Positions 1 through 7,154 of a stretch of 31,528 nucleotides of DNA are shown one piece after another (the stretch's first letter is position 1; each line of letters begins with the position of its first letter). This stretch comes from a virus: positions 1 through 31,528 of the IMG/VR virus record IMGVR_UViG_3300048759_000009. One strand, 5' to 3'. The notes beneath the pieces were generated by a model, which worked only from the letters and a program-made list of their open reading frames with translations, ran no database searches and had not been told where the DNA came from. The position numbers and the translations under genes were made by a program.

Positions 1-1
1 C

Positions 2-570
2 GACAATACTGTTGAGAACGTTGCGCGTGAGCTTGCATATCGCCTTGGCGAGAGTCTAAGCGCACTTGTCCGTGCTACAGCAGACGGTGCAAACGCAGTT
101 GATGCAAGCGTGCTTACGCAGCTTGGTGCAACAAGTCTTACTTCATTCACAACCTTGAGTCTTAACCAGATTCGTAACGCTGTTCAGAGTCTTGCTGGCC
201 GTTCGGTTCGTCCGTTCGACGAAGCATCAAAGACATTCTGCGGGGTCATTCATCCTTTCGGTGTAGGCGACGTTCTTGCTGACAACAGCAACGACTCACC
301 TATCGATATTTTGAAGCACACTCCCGTAGGCCAGTCTCGCATGGAAGACCTTCTTTCTGTTGATTTGACAGAGATGATCGAATTTCCTAGCTCTGGCGTT
401 CGTTTCTTCCAAACAAACCAAGTCACTCAGACAGCTACCTACAAGGGTGTTGCCGGTTTGACTGCACTGCGTACCTACATCTTCGGGCGTGATGGTATTT
501 TCTCTATCAAACTCGGTGCGCAAGGCGATACAGGCTTTGGTGACGGTGAATGGAGTAACATCAATTTGGT
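2..570 (+). CDS. Major capsid protein, exon 1 (5' end outside window)
   Basis: The open frame starts at base 2 and runs in from the left edge, so the N-terminus is missing. The product resembles N4-gp56-family major capsid proteins, which form the icosahedral shell: an alanine-rich helix followed by a region with HPFGVGDVLAD and the late beta segment RTYIFGRDGIFSI. The frame appears to stop at 578-580, but that stop lies inside a group I intron. The missing C-terminal motif (SVADPEG, then GWTSYKVHF) is found in frame after the intron. I place the 5' splice site after T570 because the last six exon bases pair with an internal guide at 596-601, with a U.G pair at the junction. Exons 2-570 and 1396-1546 together give 240 codons. 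Family assignment is by remembered pattern, not a search. Confidence 0.8.
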
Positions 571-614
571 GTCCCTCTAATCGAAAGATAGACGGGTTAA
601 AAAATCTTTTCTAA

Positions 615-643
615 TTGACTTGGAAGCTGAAATGTGCTACAAT
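615..643 (+). promoter_or_regulatory. Sigma70-like promoter inside the intron
   Basis: TTGACT (615-620) and TACAAT (638-643) are separated by 17 bases, close to the bacterial sigma70 consensus. It lies 120 bases upstream of the HNH gene and downstream of the intron guide, so a transcript from it could express the endonuclease but could not splice. It may be a chance match in AT-rich sequence. Confidence 0.5.
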
Positions 644-765
644 ATATTTGTAGTCGCTAACAGGGCGCAAGGATAACGAGGTTATCCAGCGTGAGAGACT
701 AAGTGAAAAGACACCCTTAGAAATTCGGGTGGTGCGATAGTCCGAACTTACGGGAAGGAATAAAA

Positions 766-1365
766 ATGGAAGCACACAATAAGACCAACATGGTTGGCAA
801 GCGATTCGGAAAATTATCAGTAATCGCTTCTACAGAATCAGAGAAAAACAGAGCGAGATGGGTCTGCCAATGTGATTGCGGAAGCAAATGCATAGCAACT
901 GGAAAAACCCTTCGTCAAGGCAAGAAACAAAGTTGTGGATGTATTAAGCGTGAGCAGTCAAGAGAATTAGTCAAAATTCTGCATAAGAATAATGAACTTT
1001 CGTTTGGCGAAGGCGCATGTAATCATCTAGCCTCAATTTACAAACTTGGGGCCGAGAAGAGAAAATTTCAATATAATCTAACAATAGAAGAATTTAGAAA
1101 ACTAACTTCTGATATTTGTTATTATTGCGGGAATTTACCAGCATTCTCACACAACGGAGTAACATGTTCTACATCATATATTTATAACGGTATCGACAGG
1201 GTTGATAATTCAATCGGCTACGTTATAGGAAATTGTGTCACTTGTTGCAGAATATGCAATTGGATGAAAAGAACACAGACTCAATCTGATTTTATAGCAA
1301 AATGTGAATCCATCGTAAACCATACCAACCGTAAGAAGTTAGCAGAAATGACTAACTATTACTGA
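766..1365 (+). CDS. HNH homing endonuclease of the intron
   Basis: A 199-aa DNA endonuclease expected to cut intronless copies of the capsid gene and so spread the intron. The N-terminal part has the zinc-type pattern often seen in phage HNH proteins: GKRFGKLSVI at 11-20, cysteines at 34, 36, 38, 57 and 59. The C-terminal HNH core has a CYYC knuckle (C118, C121), GIDRVDNS at 142-149 (D144, N148) and the closing cysteine group C157, C160, C161, C164 with N165. The ribosome site GGGAAGGAA precedes the ATG. It sits in the P9 part of the intron and resembles the HNH protein at 25476-26012 in architecture. Function is by family; the cut site is unknown. Confidence 0.88.
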   Translation: MEAHNKTNMVGKRFGKLSVIASTESEKNRARWVCQCDCGSKCIATGKTLRQGKKQSCGCIKREQSRELVKILHKNNELSFGEGACNHLASIYKLGAEKRKFQYNLTIEEFRKLTSDICYYCGNLPAFSHNGVTCSTSYIYNGIDRVDNSIGYVIGNCVTCCRICNWMKRTQTQSDFIAKCESIVNHTNRKKLAEMTNYY

Positions 1366-1395
1366 TACTAATTAGTAATTAACATAATGCAAATG

Positions 1396-1546
1396 TAATA
1401 TTGTACAAAATGCCGAACCTTCTGTTGCTGATCCTGAAGGGTTAATTCCTGGATGGACTTCATATAAAGTTCACTTCACAACTTCGTTAGGACCAGATAC
1501 TACTATCAGAATCAGAGAAATTGATGCTGCTTCTGCTATTAGCTAA
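1396..1546 (+). CDS. Major capsid protein, exon 2 (C-terminus)
   Basis: This stretch has no start of its own but continues the capsid protein: SVADPEG, GWTSYKVHF and IDAASAIS are what is expected at the end of N4-gp56-type capsid proteins. Joining T570 to T1396 makes a valine codon and gives the continuous sequence INLVNIVQNAEP ahead of SVADPEG. The stop is at 1544-1546 and a terminator follows at 1572. An annotation that ignores the intron would call the capsid protein truncated and miss this exon. Confidence 0.8.
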
Positions 1547-1571
1547 TAGCACTAACAATTAGTAATAAGAC

Positions 1572-1609
1572 AAAAGGAGAACTTAAAAACTCTCCTTTTT
1601 CTTTTAACT
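1572..1609 (+). terminator. Rho-independent terminator after capsid gene
   Basis: A perfect nine-pair stem (AAAAGGAGA at 1572-1580 with TCTCCTTTT at 1591-1599) with a 10-base loop is followed by a T-rich tract. It lies 25 bases after the capsid stop, a usual place to limit read-through from the highly expressed capsid gene. Confidence 0.75.
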
Positions 1610-1672
1610 TGGGTAACAAGTTTATCCAACACCTAGCAAGATGGGTGCTCTCATCTGCAAAAGGAGAAAATA

Positions 1673-2167
1673 ATGAGCTTGTTAAATCAAGTATTTCAAG
1701 GCAATCCCAACACTCTTGGACTAACCGTTTCAGGCGGGTCACCGATTGCTCCAAACGTAGGCATTGACACTGTTAACGGCGCTTTGTATGAAAGTGTCGG
1801 AAACGGCTGGAATGCACTGGGCGGGGCAGTAGTCAACAAGACTGTGCAAAGCGCGATTACAGCGGAAATGGCCAATGTGGTGTTTACAGTTCCACAGACA
1901 GGTCTTTATGACATCAGCGCATATGAAGTGGCCACAACGGCAACTCCTGGCACGCTTCCTACTATTTCTGCTACGTTTACTGACCCCGATTCCGCGACTT
2001 CTGAAACAAAAACAGTAGTCACAGGGAACACATCGTCCGCTGCTGGTACTACTTTTAGTGGACAGCTATTGGCCAACGCAACGGCGGGTACTACAATTAC
2101 ATTGTCAGGTGCATCTTATGCAACTGCTACATATACTGTAAAAACACGTATTCAGTTTTTAGGTTAA
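1673..2167 (+). CDS. Putative virion/head decoration-like protein
   Basis: A 164-aa protein rich in Thr, Ala, Ser and Gly with almost no charged clusters, typical of beta-sandwich virion proteins. The stretch MANVVFTVPQTGLYDISAY (about 64-82) resembles the jelly-roll domains seen in phage decoration and tail-associated proteins (TNF-like or C1q-like folds often contain FTVP..G.Y.IS.Y). It is the first gene after the capsid gene and terminator, with a strong ribosome site (AAAAGGAGAA) ahead of the ATG. A head decoration or spike role is inference from position and composition; no catalytic motif is visible. Confidence 0.6.
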   Translation: MSLLNQVFQGNPNTLGLTVSGGSPIAPNVGIDTVNGALYESVGNGWNALGGAVVNKTVQSAITAEMANVVFTVPQTGLYDISAYEVATTATPGTLPTISATFTDPDSATSETKTVVTGNTSSAAGTTFSGQLLANATAGTTITLSGASYATATYTVKTRIQFLG

Positions 2168-2183
2168 TAAGGAGAATAAGAAT

Positions 2184-3113
2184 ATGGCTTTTCAAGCTAC
2201 TACAGGTTTGGGCGTTGCAGCTAAGATCATCTCTCCGGGTAATGTGTCGTTAAAGACAACTCCCGGCTATAATGGAATCGTTCTATCACTTAGCGGGGTA
2301 AACGGACCAACTACATTCCAATTGGACCCATCTATCGAAGATGCTTTTGGAAACGAAATCACACCCGGCACAGCATATGTACTTACGGCGGTTGCTGCGT
2401 CCACACCGGGCGCATTGACGCTTACAGGCGTTGCTGCATCGACGGGCACCACAGCAGTTTACTCTGGCACCATTACAGGCGGAGGCTCAAACGCTTACAT
2501 CGGACAATCGTTCGTTATTGCTGGTTTTGTAAACGGCGTCAATAACGGATTGCTTATTTGCACAGCGTCCACTGCCAGCGCATTGACTCTTGAGAACGCA
2601 AACGCAATTGCGGAAACGCACGCTGCTACGGCAACTCCTGAAGAGGGCACAGCGGTCTATACTGGCACATTTACAGGCGCTACCACAGGTAGTCTCGTAG
2701 GGCAGACCTTTGTTGTGGCAGGGTTTACTAATGCGGTTAACAATGGCACGTTCATTGCTACTGCTAATAGTGGCACTACTACTGTGACTCTTGAGAACGC
2801 AGCGGCTGTTGTGGAAACGCACGCTGCTACGGCAACTTCTCAGGAAGCAGGGGCAAATGAACTTACCTATGTTGAGTACGGGTTTAAGACTCTTACAGGC
2901 AACACATATCAGCCATCTGGCACACCTACGCAGATTGTTACTGTATCTTCGACAGGTCTTATCACTGCGGTTGCCAAAGGAGAAGGTCAAGTAGAAACTT
3001 CATATCCTACATTCAATAACTCAATCGGAGATATCGTTTCTAGCGGTAACATTATGAACGGATTACCAATCAACAAGATTTACGCTGAAAATCGCGTAGT
3101 CGTGTTGGTCTAA
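2184..3113 (+). CDS. Virion protein with internal repeats and Ig-like (BIG2) end
   Basis: A 309-aa surface-type protein. Residues about 91-151 and 157-218 are two copies of one module: each has a VYSG/VYTG start, GQSFVIAGF or GQTFVVAGF, a VNNG turn, TLENA and a shared ETHAATAT end. Residues about 229-275 look like a bacterial Ig-like group 2 domain (TVSSTGLITAVAKGEG). Such domains decorate capsids and tails and bind carbohydrate weakly. The gene follows the previous one by 16 bases with an AAGGAGAA ribosome site, so the two are probably co-expressed. Its exact virion location is not shown by the sequence. Confidence 0.65.
   Translation: MAFQATTGLGVAAKIISPGNVSLKTTPGYNGIVLSLSGVNGPTTFQLDPSIEDAFGNEITPGTAYVLTAVAASTPGALTLTGVAASTGTTAVYSGTITGGGSNAYIGQSFVIAGFVNGVNNGLLICTASTASALTLENANAIAETHAATATPEEGTAVYTGTFTGATTGSLVGQTFVVAGFTNAVNNGTFIATANSGTTTVTLENAAAVVETHAATATSQEAGANELTYVEYGFKTLTGNTYQPSGTPTQIVTVSSTGLITAVAKGEGQVETSYPTFNNSIGDIVSSGNIMNGLPINKIYAENRVVVLV
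2454..2838 (+). repeat. Two tandem ~60-residue coding repeats
   Basis: Units at about 2454-2637 and 2652-2838 encode the duplicated module of the Ig-like virion protein. The ends are nearly identical in DNA as well (GAAACGCACGCTGCTACGGC occurs in both), which suggests a recent duplication or ongoing gene conversion. Confidence 0.75.
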
Positions 3114-3125
3114 ACAAGGAGAATT

Positions 3126-3401
3126 ATGCAGGATGAAGAGGAGCTTCTTGTAACAAGTCTCAAACGGAACAATAAGATTCGCCGCGCAGTAGAACGCAAG
3201 CTGCGCGGTGCTCTTAGAAAGATTACGGAGCACAATGACCAACTATTCGTTGAGTTGTGCGAAACAGAAAACGCGAAAGCAGCAGAATTAGCATTGGAAA
3301 AACTTTGGACGCTTGGGGGATTCAGTTGCGGTCCAAGGGATTATGAACAAATAGTCGAACGTTGCCTAGAGTGTCTAGGAAAAACGAAACCCATAGACTA
3401 A
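3126..3401 (+). CDS. Small charged helical protein, unknown function
   Basis: A 91-aa protein that I do not recognise. It is rich in Glu, Lys, Arg and Leu and looks fully helical, with a basic stretch (KRNNKIRRAVERKLRGALRK, about 13-32) that could bind nucleic acid or a partner. The ribosome site is AAGGAGAA. Its stop overlaps the start of a 31-codon ORF (TAATG at 3399-3403). Confidence 0.65.
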   Translation: MQDEEELLVTSLKRNNKIRRAVERKLRGALRKITEHNDQLFVELCETENAKAAELALEKLWTLGGFSCGPRDYEQIVERCLECLGKTKPID

Positions 3402-3496
3402 TGCCAATTTGCAAGCTCAGTAAACAATTTTTACCAACCAATGAACAACGTTACGGTGGATTACCAAGACGCTTAGTAGTTGTTTGGCTATTGTAA
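3401..3496 (+). CDS. Possible 31-aa leader ORF
   Basis: An ATG overlapping the stop of the gene before it opens a 31-codon frame starting MPICKLSKQF and ending VVVWLL. The stop codon (3494-3496) lies inside GTAACGA, the middle strand of two competing hairpins. The overlap would allow translational coupling. I have no family match; it could be a leader peptide, a gene remnant or chance. Confidence 0.25.
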   Translation: MPICKLSKQFLPTNEQRYGGLPRRLVVVWLL

Positions 3497-3525
3497 CGAG
3501 CAAGGACGGCCATCCACTTCGTTAC
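3449..3525 (+). promoter_or_regulatory. Mutually exclusive hairpins in leader of next gene
   Basis: Three strands can pair in two ways: CGTTAC (3449-3454) with GTAACG (3493-3498), or GTAACGA (3493-3499) with TCGTTAC (3519-3525). Both stems are perfect but cannot form together. The region is otherwise non-coding and precedes the gene at 3599. The layout resembles an attenuator or translation-controlled leader; it is also compatible with a structured non-coding RNA. Confidence 0.4.
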
Positions 3526-3575
3526 ACCCGGACTTTCTGAGAGTTATAGACTTCGATAGGAAGGGATACATTATC

Positions 3576-3591
3576 AGCTTTGAGGAGAGCT
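3576..3591 (+). promoter_or_regulatory. Hairpin with ribosome binding site in loop
   Basis: AGCT (3576-3579) and AGCT (3588-3591) flank TTGAGGAG, placing the ribosome site GAGGAG of the next gene in a hairpin loop. The stem is only four pairs, so its strength is doubtful, but the same design recurs at 4257-4273. Confidence 0.3.
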
Positions 3592-3598
3592 AATACAA

Positions 3599-4252
3599 AT
3601 GGCACTTACAGGGCAAGAGATACAAAAAGCACAAGGTACTCGTTTAAGCGACACTGCACCGTGGGAAAGTTATGGAAGTGAGTTGGGGGTTAAAATGACC
3701 CCCGAACTCGCCGCACAAGTAGATGAGTATGCTAAGAAACACTGGGTCAATGGAAAAGTAAGTTCTGAAACTCAAGAAATATTAGCCGAGCAGAAGGAAA
3801 TCAATGACGGCATTGCACAGCAATACCAGTGGGTAACTCTAGAAGAGTATGCTGACTATGAAGCTAGAATAGGAACTGTCATGACTCATGGGCAGCTTAT
3901 TACCAAGCTCCGTAGGATTGGTTTGAACTGTCACTATAAGCAACACCCTCACATCGACAAGGCGGTACTTTGGATAAGTAAAAATGCATTCACAGAACCT
4001 ATTAAAGGTCCGTGGGTCCAGCAAGGTCAGATGCCTGAGTTGTCAATGATGAATTTTGATGACCATGGGGCACCTTTAGCAGAGAGACGACGGGGGTGGA
4101 GGACGGTTTTACTTCAACTTCTGCTAAGTGGTTTTATTACGGAAGAAGCGGTAGACAAGGAATTTGGAAAGCCAAGACAAGATGCAGCATTCGATAGGTA
4201 CAACGGCCTACTAAAGGCATTTAGAGACGCCGGATCATCATTGGGCGAGTAA
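3599..4252 (+). CDS. Conserved-looking phage protein, unknown function
   Basis: A 217-aa soluble protein, mixed charge, no signal or membrane segment. I do not recognise a family. Notable features are an acidic helical N-terminal half, GQLITKLRRIGLNCHYKQH in the middle (about 99-117) and an RRRGWRTVLLQLLLSGFIT stretch (about 163-181) followed by a helical tail. It has no N-terminal methionine alternative nearby; the ribosome site GAGGAG lies 11 bases ahead of the ATG in a possible hairpin. Position between capsid and adaptor genes suggests a morphogenesis role, but this is inference. Confidence 0.65.
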   Translation: MALTGQEIQKAQGTRLSDTAPWESYGSELGVKMTPELAAQVDEYAKKHWVNGKVSSETQEILAEQKEINDGIAQQYQWVTLEEYADYEARIGTVMTHGQLITKLRRIGLNCHYKQHPHIDKAVLWISKNAFTEPIKGPWVQQGQMPELSMMNFDDHGAPLAERRRGWRTVLLQLLLSGFITEEAVDKEFGKPRQDAAFDRYNGLLKAFRDAGSSLGE

Positions 4253-4256
4253 GACA

Positions 4257-4273
4257 AGGCTAGAGGAGAGCCT
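4257..4273 (+). promoter_or_regulatory. Hairpin with ribosome binding site in loop
   Basis: AGGCT (4257-4261) pairs perfectly with AGCCT (4269-4273), leaving AGAGGAG as a seven-base loop. That loop contains the ribosome site of the gene at 4281. Translation may be tuned by melting or protein binding. Confidence 0.4.
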
Positions 4274-4280
4274 AGACAAC

Positions 4281-4919
4281 ATGAGTAATTTGAATGATAT
4301 TGCCGGGGGTTCGAACGGCTCAGAAGCACAGATTGTTACAAAACCACTAAAGGTAAAGGAAAGTTCCGCACAAGACGAACTTGTCAAGTTGCAATTGGAA
4401 GCGGCGCGTTTGGATGTTGAAACCAAGCGCCTCGCAATTGAGAACTCTGAATTGGAACTCAAAGAAAAGACATTTAACATTCAAGATTTGAAAGAGCGTT
4501 TGGAAGAGCGCGAGTTAAAGCGTGAAAGCCGCAAGCAGCGCAGTTTGACTAATGGAGCAACTCTCCGTCAGATTGACCGCACTGAATTAGCAGCGCAGAA
4601 GCGTTGTAATCACCGCAAGGGCGGAATGGGTGCGGCTGGAGTAGTGGCAGGACAGGGTGACTCGTCCAACATGGCAGTTATCAAGCATAAGTTTGCCAAT
4701 GGAGATACTTGGGTCCGTTGTCAGCGTTGTGGAAAGACTTGGAAGCCGCCTGTCAAGAATGCATTTAAGACTCAGGAAGAGTATATTACTGCTTTTACTG
4801 AATATCAAGCGGCAGTAAACTTCCAGACTACTAACACTTCTTCAAGTTCGTACTTGTTCCAGTTTTCAGACGGTGGTGAGTATTATAGGCAGGTAACTGA
4901 AAGTACGACATTGAGGTAA
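4281..4919 (+). CDS. Coiled-coil protein with zinc-ribbon-like segment
   Basis: A 212-aa protein. Residues about 30-85 form a strongly charged coiled coil (repeated LKEK/ERLEERELKRESRKQR pattern). A metal-site-like part follows: CNHRKGG (about 109-115) and, after a spacer with HKFANGDTWV, CQRCGKTWKPP (about 144-154), a pattern of a C-x-H knuckle and a C-x-x-C knuckle. The C-terminus is Ser/Thr/Phe rich. Zinc binding is predicted from spacing only. It may act as a scaffold or assembly factor given its place among head genes; this is not demonstrated. Confidence 0.65.
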   Translation: MSNLNDIAGGSNGSEAQIVTKPLKVKESSAQDELVKLQLEAARLDVETKRLAIENSELELKEKTFNIQDLKERLEERELKRESRKQRSLTNGATLRQIDRTELAAQKRCNHRKGGMGAAGVVAGQGDSSNMAVIKHKFANGDTWVRCQRCGKTWKPPVKNAFKTQEEYITAFTEYQAAVNFQTTNTSSSSYLFQFSDGGEYYRQVTESTTLR

Positions 4920-4922
4920 AAC

Positions 4923-5153
4923 ATGGCAGCAGGAGCAGCAGCTAGTATTCCATTTACAACACCCAATGCGGGAGATTTCACTTTAGCCCATAATCTAGGG
5001 TATCTCCCGCAAACTGTCATATTCGAGTTCACTAACGGAGGCACCGTCTGGTTTCAGCCTCAACGTTTCGATCTAGAGAACTTGTATTTAGTAGCATCAG
5101 ATGTAGGTGTCACCGGATGGGTTATTATTTGGGCCAGTTGTGCCGATTGTTAG
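4923..5153 (+). CDS. Small virion domain, first copy of a duplicated pair
   Basis: A 76-aa protein nearly identical in plan to the first 75 residues of the gene at 5702: IPFTTPNAGDFTLAHNLG, VIFEFTNGGTVWF and NLYLVASDVGVTGWVI. It looks like one small beta domain, of the sort used as an attachment or decoration module. An endonuclease gene sits between the two copies. It is either a free-standing small virion protein or the relic of a gene split by that endonuclease insertion. It begins 3 bases after the stop of the gene upstream. Confidence 0.65.
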   Translation: MAAGAAASIPFTTPNAGDFTLAHNLGYLPQTVIFEFTNGGTVWFQPQRFDLENLYLVASDVGVTGWVIIWASCADC

Positions 5154-5162
5154 AAAGGAAAT

Positions 5163-5705
5163 ATGAAAATTTGCTCTAAATGTGGAATTGAAAAGGAAGA
5201 TTTAGAGTTTTATGCAGATCAGTTATGTAAAAGACGGCGCGGAGCGCAGCGGTATTGTAAAGAATGTAAAAAGCAATACAGCAAAGAATGGTATAAAAAT
5301 AACGCCGATAGACAAAAAATAATAGCAGCAGAGTGGCGAAAGAACAACAAAGAGCACGATGATCAAAAGCGCAAAGAGTGGCACGAACGCAATAAAGACA
5401 AGATTAAATTAAAAGCAAAGGCAACTCGTTTGTCTAAATACTCATTAGCAGAGTCTTCATTTTTAGAAATACTGGAAAAACAAAATGGATGTTGCGCTAT
5501 TTGTGGCTTTAAGTTTATCTTTGGCAATGTGACAACTGCCCCGTGTATAGATCATGACCACACATGTTGTTCTGGTAATTCTAATAGTTGCGGAAAATGC
5601 ATTCGTGGATTACTTTGTGTGCATTGTAATGCCGGTTTAGGAAGATTTAAAGATAGCCTTGACCTGCTTAGCCGTGCATTTAATTACATAGAGGAAAGTC
5701 GATGA
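5163..5705 (+). CDS. HNH nuclease of endonuclease VII type
   Basis: A 180-aa nuclease. The N-terminal zinc knuckles are C4, C7, C32 and C35; a long basic helical linker follows; the C-terminal domain has C111, C114, the HNH histidine region IDHDHTC (D130-H133) and C152, C155, N156 followed by AGLGRFKDS. This is the recombination endonuclease VII (T4 gp49-like) Pfam pattern, a family used both for Holliday junction resolution and for homing in phages. It is placed between two copies of a small virion domain and its stop overlaps the next start (ATGA at 5702), so a homing role is more likely here than a resolvase role. Ribosome site GAAAGGAA. Confidence 0.88.
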   Translation: MKICSKCGIEKEDLEFYADQLCKRRRGAQRYCKECKKQYSKEWYKNNADRQKIIAAEWRKNNKEHDDQKRKEWHERNKDKIKLKAKATRLSKYSLAESSFLEILEKQNGCCAICGFKFIFGNVTTAPCIDHDHTCCSGNSNSCGKCIRGLLCVHCNAGLGRFKDSLDLLSRAFNYIEESR

Positions 5706-7051
5706 TACCTTCAGTCCAAATAGCATTTACTACCTCGGCACCCGGCCCGTTTACCTTGCCTCACAATCTTGGAGTTGTTCCGGGTTCAGTAATCTTCGAA
5801 TTAACTGCTGGCGGGGTGATTTGGTTTGCCCCAGTACGTTATGATGCTTCAAATTTGTATTTAGTAGCATCCGATACCGGCGTCACCGGATTCGCCATTG
5901 TGTTTGCAAGTTCAACACCGGCTTGCACGATGCAAGGCCAGAACTCCACAATTCGTTTACAGGAAGTCGTAGATGATGCAGCAACACTGGGAGATGTCGC
6001 ACCGGCCCTAGCAACGGGCGGGGCAAGTATGGCACCGGCTCTGAGTATCGCCAATGATGTGATGCAGGCGATCATCAACGGTGGTCCGGGTGCTCAACCA
6101 TACAACTGGAAATGGAATCGCTACAATCTTCCTGTGTTCTACACTAATAGTTTACAGCAAGACTATTTTATACCCAATCTATTTAACATCGGTTGGATTG
6201 AATCCGCATGGGCAGTTAACATAAATCAGACTTCGGTTCCGAAACAGAAGATTCCACTAGAAGTTGACAAAGATTTACTGGTGACATATCAGCAAGCTTG
6301 TTACACCGGCAAAGTTTCATGGTTACCTAACAAGATGTTGCTAACAGGGACATGGGGCGCATCCCCATTAGGCCCTACTCCGGGTTATCCATCTGGGCAG
6401 ACAATTGTAGCCGGGCCAAACCAGAGCGGTCAACAGAATCCGGGTCCAAACGTAGTATACACAAACCCACTTGGAACACTAATTACTCCATACAATGCTA
6501 CGACAGCAATCAAAGACCCTTATGGCAACTTATGGTGTTTGACAACTTATGGACAATGTGGGACTGTAGAACCAACGTGGCCTAGTAATCCAACTTATCC
6601 AACCATTAGAAACCCACAGATACTGCCTTCAACGGTAGTAGATGGTACTTGTGTATGGACAGCGATTAATCCTAACGGTCAAGGAATCCGATTAGCCCCA
6701 ATTCCACCACAATCAGGAGTTGTCTGGGCCATTCAAGTAGTCGGGCAAATGGTTGCACCTAGATTCTTTAATCTGACCCAATATTTGAACCCGCTTCCCG
6801 ACACAATGGAATGGGCTTTTCGTCAAGGTTTCTTTGCAGGATGCTTCAGACGAAATCCTGATCCAAAGGTCCGAGCCAAGTTTCCACAAGAACAACAGCT
6901 ATGGCTTGAGTCGTTAGATAAAGCTGTGCGTCAGTATGATCGGGAACCTGATGATTTTGGGTTCTACCCCGGTACAATGATCTTAGATACCGGCTTTGGA
7001 GTCCAACCTATACGTCCCGATTGGCCGTATGGCCCTTGGAATGGGTGGTAA
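5702..7051 (+). CDS. Putative head-tail adaptor/tail protein with duplicated N-domain
   Basis: A 449-aa protein. Residues 1-75 are the second copy of the small beta domain at 4923. The rest (about 80-449) has a helical start (VMQAIINGGPG) and then PYNWKWNRYNLPVF, QQDYFIPN and WIESAWAV, the same order as in the gene at 7155 (FAWRWNRAVIGF, QQDYTIFN, WIETASV). The C-terminal half has a helical segment (MEWAFRQGFFAGCF) like the adaptor's. I read it as a podovirus connector or tail-tube adaptor relative with an inserted Pro/Gly-rich region (about 220-330). Exact role is inference. The terminator at 7101 follows. Confidence 0.6.
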   Translation: MIPSVQIAFTTSAPGPFTLPHNLGVVPGSVIFELTAGGVIWFAPVRYDASNLYLVASDTGVTGFAIVFASSTPACTMQGQNSTIRLQEVVDDAATLGDVAPALATGGASMAPALSIANDVMQAIINGGPGAQPYNWKWNRYNLPVFYTNSLQQDYFIPNLFNIGWIESAWAVNINQTSVPKQKIPLEVDKDLLVTYQQACYTGKVSWLPNKMLLTGTWGASPLGPTPGYPSGQTIVAGPNQSGQQNPGPNVVYTNPLGTLITPYNATTAIKDPYGNLWCLTTYGQCGTVEPTWPSNPTYPTIRNPQILPSTVVDGTCVWTAINPNGQGIRLAPIPPQSGVVWAIQVVGQMVAPRFFNLTQYLNPLPDTMEWAFRQGFFAGCFRRNPDPKVRAKFPQEQQLWLESLDKAVRQYDREPDDFGFYPGTMILDTGFGVQPIRPDWPYGPWNGW

Positions 7052-7100
7052 GTTCTTAAGAATCATTTATTTATATATTTTATCCAATTAGTAAAACTTT

Positions 7101-7140
7101 AGACCCCTAGTAGGCGCTTTGCCGTCTAGGGGTCTTTTAT
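7101..7140 (+). terminator. Rho-independent terminator
   Basis: AGACCCCTAG (7101-7110) pairs perfectly with CTAGGGGTCT (7126-7135) and is followed by TTTATTTTT. It ends the upstream head unit, though the next ribosome site (AGGAG) starts only ten bases later, so some read-through may be intended. Confidence 0.85.
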
Positions 7141-7154
7141 TTTTAGGAGCTATA

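Larger units (their letters stand above)
571..1395 (+). mobile_element. Group I intron with HNH gene, inside capsid gene
   Basis: Several group I core elements are visible. P1: exon TTTGGT (565-570) pairs with GTTAAA (596-601), ending in the expected U.G. A perfect hairpin of seven pairs lies at 671-687 (GGATAAC/GTTATCC), in the P4-P6 area. P7: GACTA (697-701) pairs with TAGTC (738-742). P8: CACCC (712-716) pairs with GGGTG (727-731). The sequence around 736-744 (GATAGTCCG) is the usual 3' P7 signature. The HNH gene lies after P7, in the P9 region, as in several phage introns. Ending at G1395 gives the required terminal G and restores the capsid frame. Exact ends are inferred; an alternative 3' end at G1412 would need a 5' site at T572 or T578, for which I see no guide pairing. 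Confidence 0.85.

Noticed and set aside
2487-2990. Long minus-strand frames opposite the Ig-like and fibre genes
   Set aside because: They mirror repetitive Thr/Ala codons of real genes, are rich in Cys, Arg and Ser, and have no ribosome site.
3375-3401. Programmed frameshift joining 3126-3401 to the 31-codon ORF
   Set aside because: The A-run (GGAAAAACG) does not give a proper slippery heptamer in the right frame.
7119-7154. Longer start of the adaptor gene (TTG)
   Set aside because: It lies in the loop of a terminator and the ATG at 7155 has a good ribosome site.
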